NCBI GenBank assembly: GCA_039566865.1
Contig: CM076948.1
Span: 23,199,001 to 23,263,000 of the forward strand
Origin: Aurelia coerulea
Lineage: Eukaryota > Cnidaria > Scyphozoa > Semaeostomeae > Ulmaridae
Direction of reading: 5' to 3'
DNA: 64,000 nt
Below, in pieces: positions 1 to 11,954 of the stretch. A program made the translations under genes and the position numbers. How positions within the stretch are numbered: position 1 is the stretch's first letter; each line of letters opens with the position of its first letter. A model generated the notes under the pieces. The model saw only the letters and a program-made list of their open reading frames with translations. It did no database searches and was not told the origin of the DNA.

Positions 1-205
1 TTGGGTTTCAGGGGTTGTGGGTTTGGCCAGATTTAACCCTCGGGTTCCGGGCTTTACGTTTAGATCGTACGAATTTCGGGTTTTGAGATGTGTGACGGGT
101 TGCAGCATGGTTGCAGGTTTGGCCAATTTTTATGCTCGGGTTTCGGGTATTTCATTCAAAAATTCCTATGTTTTTGCCTTTTCAAAGTCACACAGTCCCT
201 GTAGC
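1..205. repeat. Degenerate GGGTTTCGGG-type simple repeat
   Basis: Loose repeats of CGGGTTTCGGG and GGTTTGGCCA fill the left edge. The open frame across it is only a by-product of the repeat. It is not the TTAGGG telomere repeat. Confidence 0.35.
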
Positions 206-804
206 TAACTGAGATCGAAAAACCAGCTTTCGAATTATTCAAACCATGCATAGAGGGTCAGTGAAAACGAAAATGTTGGAAATAATCTAACATTATTGAC
301 GACAATTTAAAAATTTGTTCAGAAATGCAGTCTCGTATTTTGGATTTTTTCACTTCCCGTCTCCCTCTCTCAGATCGCCAAAAATTAAGAATTTCCAGTA
401 CTGGGAAAATATAAGCTAAGAAACCATTTCTTTTGATAAGGGAAATCCTTGACATATTTTTACTTTACTTTCGCTTGTTTTCTGTATCATATCGCTTGTA
501 AGGTACTTGAGTAATGTCTAAACATTTGGATAGTCTTAAAATGCCTTAAAATGAAATGTTCATGAGGGCACAGCACAATTAGTGAATATGAAGATTGTTA
601 TGGAACCGATACGAAACTCATAAGAAACTCTAAGCACTCAATTGATAATTTTAATTGATAATATGATAATTTTGAGAAACTTTCAGTACAGGCCCAAATT
701 CTTAGTTTCTTATAAAGAATTTCGTGTAAGCTGTGTCGGGAATCACGCTTTAATCCGCAACAAAACTCACGATAGATAGACCCACAAAGAATCTCGATGT
801 TGAA
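206..804. other. No recognisable feature
   Basis: AT-rich DNA on both strands with no convincing exon or repeat. It would lie downstream of, or within an intron of, the SCCPDH gene. Confidence 0.4.
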
Positions 805-1060
805 GCTCACTTGATTTGATTTGATTTGATTTGATTTCATATATTTAGGGAGGGTAGCCCTTCAGCAAGTGCTGATTTTCAAGGGGCCCTCCATGATCAC
901 AACTGCGTATGTCTACTCTCTCTGATTTTACTGTTAATGTGACGTTAATACTGTTGATACTGTTACGCTATACACACTTACACTCACTCTCCCTCCTCTA
1001 CGGTAAGGCTACAGCTTTTATACTGTTTGCTTAGAATGTTCTCGTAATGCTGCGTAATGC
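805..1060 (-). mobile_element. 3' end of an L2/CR1-type LINE with AAATC pentamer tail
   Basis: Read on the minus strand, the segment has GGGCCCCTTGAAAATCAGC, then AGGGCTACCCT, and ends in four to five copies of AAATC (805-838). The same order (GGGCCCCTTG, AAATCA, AGGGCAACCCT) closes the LINE relic at 12.5 kb on the plus strand. I infer a 5'-truncated 3'UTR of that family with a microsatellite tail. No coding sequence remains. Confidence 0.5.
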
Positions 1061-2344
1061 TGTATTATCATGACTACTCAAATTATTATGAAATACTCCT
1101 AATTTGTCCAAAGTCCAAAGAATTCCTTTGTGTTTATTCACCCTACCCCTAGAATGTTCCAGATAAGCCCCTACGTGTCTAGATTACGATTTCGTACGAT
1201 TACGCAATTTCTATACGAAAGCGAGGCTACATGTTTGTCATTAGGCCTAAAATGGCGAATGGCGAAGCAAGATGATTCAGCTGTTGACTACAATGTGGCA
1301 TGCGTAAGCGTTAGTTATTGCTGATTTATAACTATATTCTAGAATATTCTCGACAGCTGATGTTTTGGCAAGATTTGAAAGAAAAAACATAAGATCCTTT
1401 TGGATGATTACAAAGTCCGTCCTGAGCTAAGCAAGCATAAGAAAATCTGAATATTGATTTCTTCATAACCCCAAATGTCTTTTATGCTGTTTTAGCTACA
1501 GTCAGAGAGATGAGTGTTGCTGCTAAAGTCGCCTTCAACAGAAAATCAAGCGCCTTGTATAAGGACAAGAATCGCCTGAAAAGCAATATTTTGATCTTTA
1601 TGTCAAACGAGGATGATACGCAAAAAATCAAAAGTCATTACCCCTAGTTTGCTTAGTCTCTGCATGAAACTATTGGTGCATCTGTGTCATGTCAGATTTA
1701 CGATAACGCAAAATTACTTATGTTTATGCAGAACCCTGCAGAACGTTTCTGTTCGTGGGCATCTAGTTTGAGACAAGCATTGACGAAAATAATCTATGTG
1801 CAGAATCACATGCATGAAGATGTTTTGGTTTCGTGTGATCGCGTCCCTTCCCCCAGTCAATGGCGCCATTGTTTGCTGGGATTCTGCACCTTTCCTCTCA
1901 ACTTCACCTGCGATGATTGCATCCGTTGCTGTGTAGGAGGGGGGCCCTTCTACCTTTGGTGATGCTGCGAATGCTAGCCTCTGTGCAGGCTGCCGGTTAC
2001 ATCATCCCCTAAAGTTGACTTATTTGCATAATGAATACTATCAATAAGTGGCTAATGATGCGTTCGTTCTAGAAAACGATTGTTTTAACATAATTAAGCT
2101 GCTAATGAATTCAAGAACGTGCCAATTCTGCGTAAATTTGTTGTTGTGCCAGGGTAAACATCAAGGTGATTTATCCATCTTATGGTGTCAAATCTGTCTA
2201 ACATGAAATAAGCCGACGTCAAATGTTACTATCGGATCGCGGGAAACTTCTGTCTTGTATGCGCTTTCTGTGCGCTTTCTTTATTTCAGGGCCAATTAGC
2301 AGAGATAAAACGTTAATCAATTGCTTTAACGAGCGTGACGGACT
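1061..2344. other. Gene-poor stretch
   Basis: No feature could be supported. A 45-codon plus-strand open frame (1510-1647) follows an acceptor-like TGTTTTAG, but it has no recognisable similarity and is not annotated as a gene. Confidence 0.35.
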
Positions 2345-2391
2345 TTCTTTCTTTCTTTCTTTCTTTCTGACTTTCTGACTTTCTGACTGAC
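2345..2391. repeat. CTTT/CTGA microsatellite
   Basis: About six CTTT units run into TTTCTGAC repeats. Confidence 0.85.
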
Positions 2392-2440
2392 CTGGAGCCC
2401 CCTCTTAGATTACAAAGTTGGACTTTGTAATCAATGATGT

Positions 2441-2660
2441 GTGACATTGTGCTTGAATAGGAAAGCATGTGCAGATAATTGGAAAACCAGGAGTCATGTT
2501 GAAAAACTACTGTTTCATCGCTTTCCAAAAGATAAAGAAGCAAGACATAAATGGGAGTGCATGATAAGAAAGTCCTTTGACAATCCCAACTTCTCTGCCA
2601 CTGACAACAGCGTCATCTGTTTAGAGATGAAAGCCTGCACTCCAGTCACCTTTCCTTCAG
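2441..2660 (+). pseudogene. Degenerate THAP-type zinc finger
   Basis: The translated plus strand holds KLLFHRFPKDKEARHKW followed by NSVICLEMK. This matches the middle of THAP DNA-binding domains (FHRFP, then a conserved W, then a Cys followed by x2-His). The expected C-terminal Cys-x2-His is changed (CLEM), and the N-terminal Cys pair is not cleanly spaced. THAP domains occur in P-element-like transposases and in host regulators; no transposase core follows here. I read it as a decayed transposon or gene fragment. Confidence 0.4.
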
Positions 2661-3017
2661 TTTTCTTAACTGAGATTGAAAATAAAGAGAAGAAACATTG
2701 TTCGCGAGGTTGCCACTCCTCCCCCAACAGACATAAAAAGCACTGCAACTTCTTTTAAATACATGGCTTCTCAGCTCCTCAATGGCAAGATAAGGTCCCA
2801 ATGCACTTTGCACAAATGGGCTTTTCATTGGTGTCAGAGATACAGGAACTTTTAAATTTTTCTTTGATCAACTGCCGATCAACTGTCTTTAGATGCAAGG
2901 CAAATGACATGATAAAAACATCGTGAAAGACCAGCAAAGAACGTCCCCACAATTGTCAGCCAGAACCCAAACAGTATGATTACCACTTGACATATTTTGA
3001 GATGGCAATGTATTTCA

Positions 3018-3080
3018 TGTGAAGTACCAAGTATTTTATACGAAGTACCAAGTATTTCGAATGAAGTACCTAGTATTCTC
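3018..3080. repeat. Three 21-bp tandem units (GAAGTACCAAGTATT)
   Basis: GAAGTACC begins at 3021, 3042 and 3063. The 21-bp period keeps the minus frame open, giving an ILGTS heptad repeat. No gene is implied. Confidence 0.75.
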
Positions 3081-3921
3081 AAACAAATATTTTTGACGTA
3101 AACGGCACCTCATAGGAAACGAGTGAAAATAAAGTAAAGATATGTTAAGGATTCTCTTTGTCCAAAAATATAGATTCTTATATATTTTCCAACTACTGGA
3201 GTTTCTTAATTTTTTTTGGCAATCTGAGAGTTGAGTTTCTTATTGGCAGCCAAATTTCCGAAATACCATTACACTCTTTTACAACAGCTTTCTGCAAGTC
3301 AACATATTTTTTGGTTTTTAATTGTTCTCGTATGCCACAAAAAAATTCAATTCTTCAACAGAAAACTCCAAGAAATCATTATAACTGGCATTCTCCAACA
3401 GCAAAGTCAAACGAAACACTTTCTTACAATTCGTTAAATCTGGATGAGATAAGATATAAACAATATAAACAGCTGATAGCTGGGAGAACGAGTTTAAATT
3501 TGGCGGGAAATGTTCAGTAAATTCATTTAGTGTCATAGTGACCCCCGTTTATTCACTCCGTCTCTGCTCCATAAGGACTTTCCAAACACTTCCTCCAAGC
3601 CAACTTCTCTGTCACCGGCTTCTGACCGCGAGCCTACTTGGAAAACACGGAGAGAGTGAAATCAAGAGGAAATTTTGCAAAAACCAAGTGAGATAGAAGT
3701 GTGGAAATTTCAGAGGATCATCATGGATGAATAAAGACTCTTCATTTTGGAAATCGCGAGGGTGGCTACTTCTGGACAGAATTTATGGTCGAAAGGGTTT
3801 CGGGCGGTCGCTGGGCCTAGGCAGCGGTTTTGTGAAGGGAGCAAAGAGTCGTTGGAGTTTGGGATGGTTCCTCGTCATTTCTAAGAAAGTTTAGAAAGAA
3901 TGGAAACAAAAGATACGTATT

Positions 3922-4131
3922 TTGGATGCTCAGGTAGGCTCAGTTAAATTTTCATCGCGTTCCAGTTTGTTGAAGAAGAGAAATCTTGCAAAATGTAGCG
4001 ATGCCCAAATGATATTGAAATCAAAAATTTCACGCGGCATGGTCTCGAAAACTCCATTCGAATCCCCCGTTCGATCTACCGTGAAAGGGTCTATTCTCAA
4101 GAAACCATACTTTATGTATACCCTGCGATGA
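3922..4131 (+). other. Unclassified short open frame, possible exon
   Basis: About 68 codons are open after an acceptor-like GGATGCTCAG and end in TGA. The peptide is basic and Ser/Lys rich, with a VKF followed by SSRSSLLKKR, then KTPFESPVRSTVKGSILKKP. This composition resembles low-complexity regulatory protein segments. I do not recognise a family and see no partner exon. It could be a terminal exon, a retro-copy fragment or chance. Confidence 0.25.
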
Positions 4132-4149
4132 TATCTACGAAGTCTACAA

Positions 4150-4330
4150 AATTTGACGACGTCACATTAAGATATAGAAAATACCTTAATTTCGAAAAGT
4201 ATTCAAGATTTCTCAAAAGTCCAAGGGTAGAATTATAGATAAGTAGCTAAAGTTTCTTTCAAGCCATTCAATTAAAGGAAATAGGCCACAGAATTTTACA
4301 ACCACCTTTTTACGCGTTAATTTTTGGGTT
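4150..4330 (+). repeat. Dispersed repeat F3, half copy
   Basis: The segment includes TAGAATTATAG, AGTAGCTAAA, CATTCAATT and AGAATTTTAC in the same order as the right arm of the fold-back at 17005-17445. A third, opposite-arm copy is near 62960-63080. Confidence 0.6.
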
Positions 4331-4607
4331 TAACCAAACGTTGGGGAAGAAAACAACCTATAGCTCGTTGCATGGTCCACAAAACGGAATTTTATGACAG
4401 CAGGTTATAAAATTTTACTTTTCTCTTTGCAAGGATTTACTGCATGATATTAAGATGCAAAATTTAAGCTTATCCATAGAAGGAATTCCAAATTTTATGG
4501 ACGGGTCGGAATGGGTAAATTAACTTTTCTTCATTAATCTCCTGAAACAGACATGTATTCAAAGGTAAAAACCTATTAACATAGTTTAAGAAAAGTTAGA
4601 TAAATAC

Positions 4608-4729
4608 CTTTTTTGAAGTTTCGGTCCAGCATATTTCATCTTTTCTGGCATCAACTTTTTTCTTATATCCTTTAAGTTTCCACTTGATAGAAGGCCATGA
4701 ATTATCGACTCGTATGTTCCAAAATTTCC
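4608..4729 (-). CDS. SCCPDH: SCCPDH exon 6
   Basis: 122 bp, acceptor TTTTTCAG, donor GTATTT. It enters in phase 0 and leaves two bases. It encodes GNFGTYESIIHGLLSSGNLK and ends YAGPKLQK. It aligns to the GTWKSAIYGF..NLRKLR..GPKLKRR segment of animal SCCPDH. This is the last exon found; the C-terminal ~200 residues expected for a ~430-residue protein were not located in 1-4600. Confidence 0.9.
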
Positions 4730-5381
4730 CTGAAAAAGATATAAGAAGTCTGTTTCAAAATTGTTTAGCTTAATCTAAAGCGTTTTTCCCTTCGAGCTTT
4801 AATCGCTCAACAGCTCGAGTACTGGACGTGGGATAGACTGATGATATGGTCGTAGTTATCGCTATTGAAACACTGCCGGACGCTCCTAACTACGACTCAT
4901 AATCAAACGCCATTATTTTGAAATGACTATGACTGCCTCGTTTCGGTAAGGGCCTTGGCAGAAAAGCACAAGCATTTGTAGTTTTCCAATGAAACACATT
5001 GATTTGAAAACTTCACAATAAATCAGTTAATGCTTAGCGAAAGCAGCAAAATAGTACCTACGTACAAGATTTGACATTGTCGCCAACTGTTTTCATGGTA
5101 TTCTTGCTCGTAAGACTTTGTTCTGTCCGGCCAAGCTCCTTGAAACTCTGCTTTGAGCTTCGAGTTTCCGTTGGTCAACATCAATCAATCGAATTTGCAA
5201 AAATTCTAATGGCGTTGTATTTGGTTGTATACTTTGTACATGACTGTGTATAGCAGCCTCGTTCCCAAGGGCGTTCAAAAGTGAAAAAAGTCAGTCCAAA
5301 AATATTGCCGTAATAATATGAGTCCCAGTATGAGCGGACTCATTGTAATCAGTCTAGACGTGGGAGATGGAGTGTTGCTAC

Positions 5382-5995
5382 CGGGTGAGTCAAAGAGGCC
5401 CAGCGTTGGAAAGGTTACTGCTCCCTGAATATATAAGCAATGATATTGTGCAATATCTAGTTGAATAGCTGACATGTCCAATAACTTTTAGAATTATTCC
5501 TGGCTGAAATCGGCCGCTCTGTTGAAATTTTACAAGGGATTTCCTAAAAAATGTCCCTTCGAGAAACCTTGACAAACGTGTTAAAATCATGAGCAAGTTT
5601 CCCTAATGTGTTTACCTTACAGCAATGACTTGAGAACGCTTCAGCACGTGCTATCCTCTTGGGGGAATGAAAAAGCCTCCCCCTAGTATGTAGTATGAAT
5701 AACTTATTCAGGGGGATTGAATTCCCCCAAGAGGAAAAAATGCATGAATGCATGCGAGTATCATTATTGCTTGGAAGGAAAACAAAGGGAAATTTCGCTT
5801 GTCGTTTTCCTTCGTTTTTGCAGGTTTTCGACTCGGTTTTCGAAAGGGGCTTTCTGTAAAAACTCTCTCATATCGACGGGAAGGAATGGCCGATTAAAGC
5901 CGGGTAAATTACTGAACATAATTGGCCATATCGGGAATAAAACAAGACAGTTTTCAATATTATTGCTTTGATATTGAGGGAGATGATTACCCTTC
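5382..5995. mobile_element. Long fold-back element F2, copy 1
   Basis: The two halves are inverted copies: AATATATAAGCAATGATATT near the left is mirrored by AATATTATTGCTTTGATATT near 5965. The centre is a hairpin of TCCTCTTGGGGGAAT and ATTCCCCCAAGAGGA (about 5650 and 5720). A second copy lies at 36835-37310. There is no transposase frame, so it is probably a non-autonomous DNA element. It sits in the intron between SCCPDH exons 5 and 6. Confidence 0.65.
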
Positions 5996-6000
5996 TCTAA

Positions 6001-6372
6001 GGGCCTGTTTATATGGGGAAAACACCTCACCTGCCAGACCCGGGGCTGAGAGAAGAGATTCCTCCTTCCTATACAATCCCATTGTTTTTTACTTCGCGTT
6101 TATATGACAAACGCGACACCACCGGTATGGTGAGATATCACCTCACCAGAGGTGAAATCTCACCTGGGCGAGGTGAAATTTTTCCATATAAATGAAACGC
6201 TACCGGTATGGTGAGGTGTATTGGCTATCTTCGTTGATTTCTATTGGTTAATTCGTTCTGATTTCACGGATGAGCGACTTTACTCCACTTCACCTCTTCT
6301 CAGCCCCGAGGCTGACAGGCGAGAGCCCCGGGTCTGGCAGGTGGAGGTGTTTTTCCTCATATAAACAGGCCC
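6001..6372. mobile_element. PIF/Harbinger-like MITE with TAA target duplication
   Basis: Terminal inverted repeats begin GGGCCTGTTTATATG and end CATATAAACAGGCCC. They extend inward through CACCTGCCAGACCCGGG on both sides. TAA flanks both ends (5998-6000 and 6373-6375), as is usual for PIF/Harbinger elements. The interior holds smaller GGTGAGATATCACC palindromes and no transposase. Confidence 0.75.
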
Positions 6373-7416
6373 TAATTCTGGTTGGCGTTAATTAGTATCA
6401 GCTAAACAAGTAGCCAAAGCCAATTTCAAATAAAGAAATTCGTATCTATCATTATATTACTAGTTTATATTTAGAGACAAGATAAATTCGATCGAAATAC
6501 AGGTTGAGTAAAAAAAAGAAACAATCCTCGTTTAAAAGATGCCTGGTCCCTGGATGTCAAGGAAATGATAGTGGCTAATTCAATAGTGGGCATGTTCAAA
6601 TACCCACGGTTCACGGTTCTAATGAATTGCTAAAACCAGCGTGGGCATTGGGTCTTTGGGGGGATTGCGCAGTTTCGTGTGGTCTTTTCTGGGGATCTGA
6701 TGCTTATGCTCTAACTCTCTCGTGTAAACCTTTTCTCTTTTATGTTTAGAGTGGCGTCGTCCGTCATGCCCGGTCGCCCATTACGGCCGATTAGCAAGTA
6801 AACTAGCTACTTGGCTTTGTTGATTATACTTTTTGAGGAAAACTTCAAAATTGCGACAGCATAGGCATAATGGGCGACACCACTGTAGATATTTTCATAA
6901 AATTTTGTGATATTTCTCTCTATGTTATTTAAACTTCAAGAACTTCGTAAGAAACCCTGAAATCTCAAAACTGATAATTCTAAGAAACTTTCATTTCTGG
7001 CTCAAATTCTTAGCTTTTTGGTAAAAAAATACGTATACAAGGCAGTGAAGTTTTCTTAACCAATCTAGGCATGAAATTATTAGTGCCATGCGCCAGCATC
7101 GTTGTTTTCAAGGGGCAAATCAGCCTCTAGAAGTTTCGTATATTCTTTCGGACATACTTTAATTTCATTGAAAAATCGCTGAAAAAACTCGAAATGATAA
7201 CCGGATTTACAAAAAATCGGCGAAAATTATACTCCAAAAAGCAAACATTCGTCCAAAAACAATAAAATAACACTTTTGACCACCGGCTTTAGAAAAAAGA
7301 GACGAAAACGATACTCGGAATGGAGTGCACGCTATCTGGCGATGATTCAACAAGGATGATACAGGTAAAATTGACTGTGAATGATTGGAACACTTATATA
7401 GAAATGTAAGCTATAC
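6373..7416. other. SCCPDH intron sequence, no feature
   Basis: Unique-looking AT-rich intron. Nothing supportable was seen. Confidence 0.4.
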
Positions 7417-7466
7417 CTTCATTCGGCCATGGTACTTCAAGTAAGACTCTACTGCGGTAAGATCAC
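7417..7466 (-). CDS. SCCPDH: SCCPDH exon 5
   Basis: 50 bp between CTCTTCAG and GTATAG. With the single G carried from exon 4 it reads GDLTAVESYLKYHGRMK and closes in phase 0. It matches NGTLTAVESFL of vertebrate SCCPDH, which fixes this very short exon. Confidence 0.9.
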
Positions 7467-8408
7467 CTGAAGAGTGAAGATAGCTAAATTTTCAAACTGC
7501 GTAAGCAAAAAAGATCAAAACGTTTACGAGCCTGTAATTTTTCAGTTACAGTCAAAGTCACATATTTCAGATCTCTTTGGACCGAGAAAATAATCCAACT
7601 TATACTGACCCGACTTAGGGATGGGTCAGATATTTCCCGACTCAGGCAAAGCTTTGAAATCGAGGCTTCAAGAAGGAAGGAGGTTATTGAAATTAATTAC
7701 TGTCCAGTATAAGCTTTTCCAAATTTTCCGAATGTCTGACCTGGCATCTATTTTGGGACAAACTTTGAGTTAATTTTAAATGGCCGCAGGGTCGTGAAAT
7801 TCCATGCTCCCTGTGGCATCGTTGTGTAATCGTATGTAGGTTGTATTGTAGGTTGTATTGTGTGTAGGTTGTATTTGTAGTTTAGACATATTGTAAATAT
7901 TATGAGCATATGAAAAAAAATAAAAAAGAAGCTTTTCCAAGCTTGAGTATCAAAGTTGATATAGAACAAAGAGAACCTGGACTAAACAAACAGCCTTTTT
8001 GTTTGCGAATGGTGCCAAAATGACCCAAGACACCCGTTTTCTGTCGCGAAATCCAACTTATACAATGTTATTTACTCAGGCGACCCCTAAAAAGGATGGA
8101 CATACGTGACTATCCTACTTACAAAATCCGAGTTTGCTGAAAAAATTTCAATGATTCATGCCAATATGGGGCTGGGACTGATATTTTTTTGTCCAACTTA
8201 TGAAAACCTGACTTACGGAAGTCTGACTTATGCGAGTTTGACTGTCTTCATCAGATTCATTAAAACTGTTCATCGTCCTCACGCTAATATACTGTATCAA
8301 CTTAGATGTTAAATTTAGTTGATTAAGATTGGTCTCATTGTTTCAAAGTTAAGAGATTTCATTTGATAAAAATTTTCATCTTGTCATTAGGACTTCAAAA
8401 TTGACCTA

Positions 8409-9170
8409 CAGGGTGTCCCAGAAAAATTGTTCGACGTTTGATTAAATGTCAAAAAATAACGATAAAATGTACAGGCTCCTGGTTAGATAACCCTGTTTCT
8501 AAGATTTTAAATTAATTTTAGACGCCAGAATCTTGCAAATCCGCTAAGAATTCACGGAGTTACAAGCTTTTGAAGCTCAAGTTTGTGCGAAAGCTGAAAC
8601 CAGACGCCCTTAACTGACTTATTTTCCAAAAAGGCGTCCCAAAATCGAGGTAAAAGAAGACTGTCCAATGTTTTACGCCTCGTCGATATCATAGCAAACC
8701 AAATAGGACTGCCAAAGCTATTTAATTCTTATAGCCGTTGTCAAAATTTAGTTAGGAATGCAAGTATCTAAAAACATGGAATTAACATTTAATCAATGAG
8801 AGACGGGGTAATTCCAAATTGTGCTGAACAGGATTCCCCAAAGCATCCATAACCTTGATTCAATGATATGAAAAGCTGATTTATCGAAAAAGCTTTTGAA
8901 ATTCCATCTGATTTGCTTTGAATTAACGAGATTCTACTTTCACAAAATATGCAATTTAGGGGCGTCTGGTTTCAGCTTTCGCACAAACTTGATCTTCGAA
9001 GGCTCGTAGCTCCGTGAATATTTAGCTGATTTGTTAGCTTCTGGTGTCTAAAATAAATTTAAAATCTCAGCAACATGGTTATCTTACCGTGGAGCCATTT
9101 CAGTATTTCAGTATTTCGTTATTTTTTAATATTTAATCAAACACCGAACAATTCTTTTTGGGACACCCTG
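8409..9170. mobile_element. Mariner-like fold-back MITE (CAGGGTGTCCC), family a
   Basis: Ends are CAGGGTGTCCCAGAAAAATT and its inverse TTTTTGGGACACCCTG, flanked by TA at 8407-8408 and 9171-9172. The arms are about 200 bp and remain recognisable well inside: TCGCACAAACTTG at about 8980 mirrors CAAGTTTGTGCGA at about 8580. No transposase frame is present. TA duplication and this terminus suggest mobilisation by a Tc1/mariner-type transposase (inference). Confidence 0.8.
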
Positions 9171-9264
9171 TATAATCTTGGATAAACATTCTCTAGTCCT
9201 AATCTATACTTTCATTGAAAGATTACAACAAAAATCAGTGAAATCATTCCATTAGATCATGTAC

Positions 9265-9394
9265 CATCAAATTTGTCTCTGAGATGTTCAACTCCACAGT
9301 CAGACGGTATACTGTCAAAACCACAAGCACCAATAATATGGATCCCAGCTGCTTCAGCATCATCATTGTATTTCAGCTGCATTGTCTCTAAGAA
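9265..9394 (-). CDS. SCCPDH: SCCPDH exon 4
   Basis: 130 bp, acceptor TTTATTCAG, donor GTACAT. It encodes FLETMQLKYNDDAEAAG, IHIIGACGFDSIPSDCG and VEHLRDKFD plus one base of a Gly codon. GFDSIP.D.G is the most conserved stretch of the SCCPDH family, just after the Rossmann fold. Confidence 0.95.
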
Positions 9395-9849
9395 CTGAAT
9401 AAAAAGGCAAGATTGTAAGTAAAAGACTCTTCAAAAGATATGAATAAGCAAAAACTTCCAATTAAGCAATATTCACATGGTTTCCTGCCTAAGAATTCCA
9501 TGAGCATATTTCTCAACGTTTTATGAATTCTTGCTCAAGAACATTTATACAGTCTATCATATGGCTCAAGGATTCTTATTAAAATATGAACAAGAATTCT
9601 TGCAAATCCTTGAGAGGTCTTCAGAATTCTTGTAAATGTTAATGTGTGCAAGGCCTGGTATTCAATGCTTAAAAATTTGCAGTCCTACTACATATGGCTC
9701 AATAATTCTTATCATGATGTGTAGAATTCTTCAAAATTCAGAACCCTAATCTTTAGAATTCTAAAGGTTAGGTTCCTATGCTGACACTGTATCTTTTGTG
9801 TGGCCTTAATCAATGAATCAAATTCCAGTAAACCATTTGTACTGCATAC
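9395..9849. other. Intron with scattered GAATTCTTG motifs
   Basis: Eight or so imperfect GAATTCTTG/CAAGAATTC words are scattered between 9490 and 9750, without a clean period. There are no genes. Confidence 0.4.
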
Positions 9850-9930
9850 CTCCGGCTCTCCACTGACATCCACATAATTTGTTTTTGCCTTCACACATGC
9901 TTTGACAACTGGTTCTCCATAAAATCGGTA
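9850..9930 (-). CDS. SCCPDH: SCCPDH exon 3
   Basis: 81 bp (27 codons, phase 0 to 0) between TTCTTTTCAG and GTATGC. It encodes YRFYGEPVVKACVKAKTNYV followed by DVSGEPE. This is the family's GPYRFYGEPVV..C..G..Y.DISGE motif, with GP contributed by exon 2. Confidence 0.95.
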
Positions 9931-10722
9931 CTGAAAAGAACAAATAAACATATATGTAGAGCATCAGGGAATTGTTGAGGCTCATTAATGTAAAGGAAAA
10001 TTTTCTAGCATCAAGTACTGGGATCCCTAAAGTATGACGGGTGTGCCAAAATAAACTATGCACTTTTGGCAGGCCATTGATAAATCGTACACTGGGCCAA
10101 TTTTGAAGATTTATGACTTAATCTTTAGCAAAAAGCCTGAATTAGATTCTAGGATTTTTGCAAATTTTTTTGTTTCAGTTTTTAGAGGTAGAAGCGAGGT
10201 TCTTAAAATTGTCGTTTTTGAAGACACTGAAAACGATCAAAAACGTTGATCAAATTTTCTACAGACTTGACATGAATGGACAAAGACAAAATGTTTTGGG
10301 GTGATTGCGTTAAACGTCGAGCATCGTCAGTGAAAGTATAGCAGAAATACAACAAGGAATACAACGTGAGTAAGCAATTTTCTACAATTTTCTACAATTT
10401 CTCTGTGAACTAACCAGCAAAATTTGAAGAGGCATCATGTGAACACTCAAAAAGCAAACTGAACATGTTTTGATACTTTCAAAACAAGGCTGGTTGATTG
10501 TTTCTGCCGGATTAATTTTTGGCACAAAAAAGCAAATTTTTGCAATGCAGATTGCAAAGAGTTCGTTATTGCAAAATTTTCTGTTGTTTCCAAATCATGC
10601 TGGCATCACTTTTAATGCTGCGTAGAATTCTTTGCTCTCACATTTTGCGTTGTTCTAAATTATGCAGGTGCCACATGAATGTAGTATAATAATAAATGAA
10701 AAAGAAAGATGAAATTCCATAC

Positions 10723-10829
10723 AGGGCCAACACAGTTGAGAACAATCCTTCCTTTCTTGCACATTTCAAAGAGAGATTGATCATCACTGGTGTCTGCTGT
10801 GATTATGCCAACTTCATTCAGCTCATCCC
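10723..10829 (-). CDS. SCCPDH: SCCPDH exon 2
   Basis: 107 bp between TTTATCCAG and GTATGG. It completes the Gly codon of exon 1 and reads DELNEVGIITADTSDDQSL, then FEMCKKGRIVLNCVGP, ending in phase 0. VLNCVGP is the end of a beta strand in the nucleotide-binding fold. The next intron edge falls exactly before YRFYGEP, as the protein alignment requires. Confidence 0.93.
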
Positions 10830-10936
10830 CTGGATAAAAACAGACAGAAAATCATGATACGGTAGAGTTGTGTTGGAAACAGCTAATCAAAGAAGGCATG
10901 TAAATTAAAAGCAAAGTTTTGTGACAGTTAATCTTT

Positions 10937-11654
10937 GAAGAGAGTAAATTATATGGTTTATCACTAAACAAAAAGAAAACATATACTATGGTATTCTCCA
11001 AAAAGAAAGAGATTCCAAAGTGCAGCATCAAGATAGATGGAGTAGAACTTGAGCAAGTGAAGCAATCTAATTATTTGGGTAGCATCCTTACCTCAGATGG
11101 CGGAAGCAAAGTCGAAATTGACAGAAGAATTGGACAAGCAGAAGGTGCATTTGGAAATATGATAAACATTCTAAATAACAAAAAAATATCAATCCAAACA
11201 AGGCTTAGGACATTAAAAGCTCATATCTGGCCCATCATAAAATACGCTTGTGAAACAAGAAACATAGGAAAAGAAGAAGGAAGGAAAATTGATAGTTTCG
11301 AACTTTGGTGCTACAGGAGAATGCAAAAAATCAGTTGGACCGAAAGAAAAAGTAACAATGAAGTGCTGAGGTCAGTGGGCACAAAGAAAGAGTTACTGAA
11401 CGGAATCAAAGAACAACAAATGAAGTTTTTGGGACATATAGTTAGAGAAGGAACCATAGAAGAATTGATCACAACAGGAAGAATTGAAGGCACTAGGGAC
11501 AGAGGGAGACAAAGAATAAAACAGCTTGACAACATCAGAGGTTGGTTACAACTAGACAGGAGCTGCGAAGTGATTCACAGTTGCCAAGATAGAGAGCAAT
11601 GGAGGTCCATGATCGCCCAAGCCATACGGCATGGCACCTGAAGAAGAAGAAGAA
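10937..11654 (+). mobile_element. 5'-truncated RTE-type LINE, copy A (C-terminal half of RT ORF)
   Basis: An uninterrupted frame runs from 10937 (EESKLYGLSLNKKKTYTMVF) to a TGA at 11639-11641. It is followed by a (GAA)n tail, the usual truncated-LINE layout. It covers the region after the RT catalytic core: VKQSNYLGSILTSDGG (thumb-like YLG motif), an arginine-rich REGTIEELITTGRIEG, and RDRGRQRIKQLDNIRGW. The same residues are in copy B at 60.4 kb, where the upstream FADD core survives. It lies in SCCPDH intron 1 on the opposite strand. No catalytic residues remain, so it is dead as an enzyme. Confidence 0.85.
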
Positions 11655-11954
11655 GAATCTTTGGAGAAGTCAAACACCAAGCATTTTTCTGTTCAAAGGT
11701 TCAAAAATAGTAAAGGCCTCCAGAATGCAAAGTGTGTGATATGCCAGGCTGCAGAGTATGGCAGTTTTCAACGAGATCTCAGGTGTGCAGAACCAACTTT
11801 CCCTTGTTTCTTATTGTTGATTTTCCTATTGTTCTCCTCAAGTATGCATCTGCCACATGCTGCAAAGTGTGTGATACGTGCATCCAGCATGTCTTCTAGC
11901 AAAAGCTTCATTCGTCCACCTCATTATAAATCTACAAACTGTCCTTTTACAAAC

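Noticed and set aside
1..205. Telomeric or subtelomeric repeat
   Set aside because: The unit is not TTAGGG and is too irregular.
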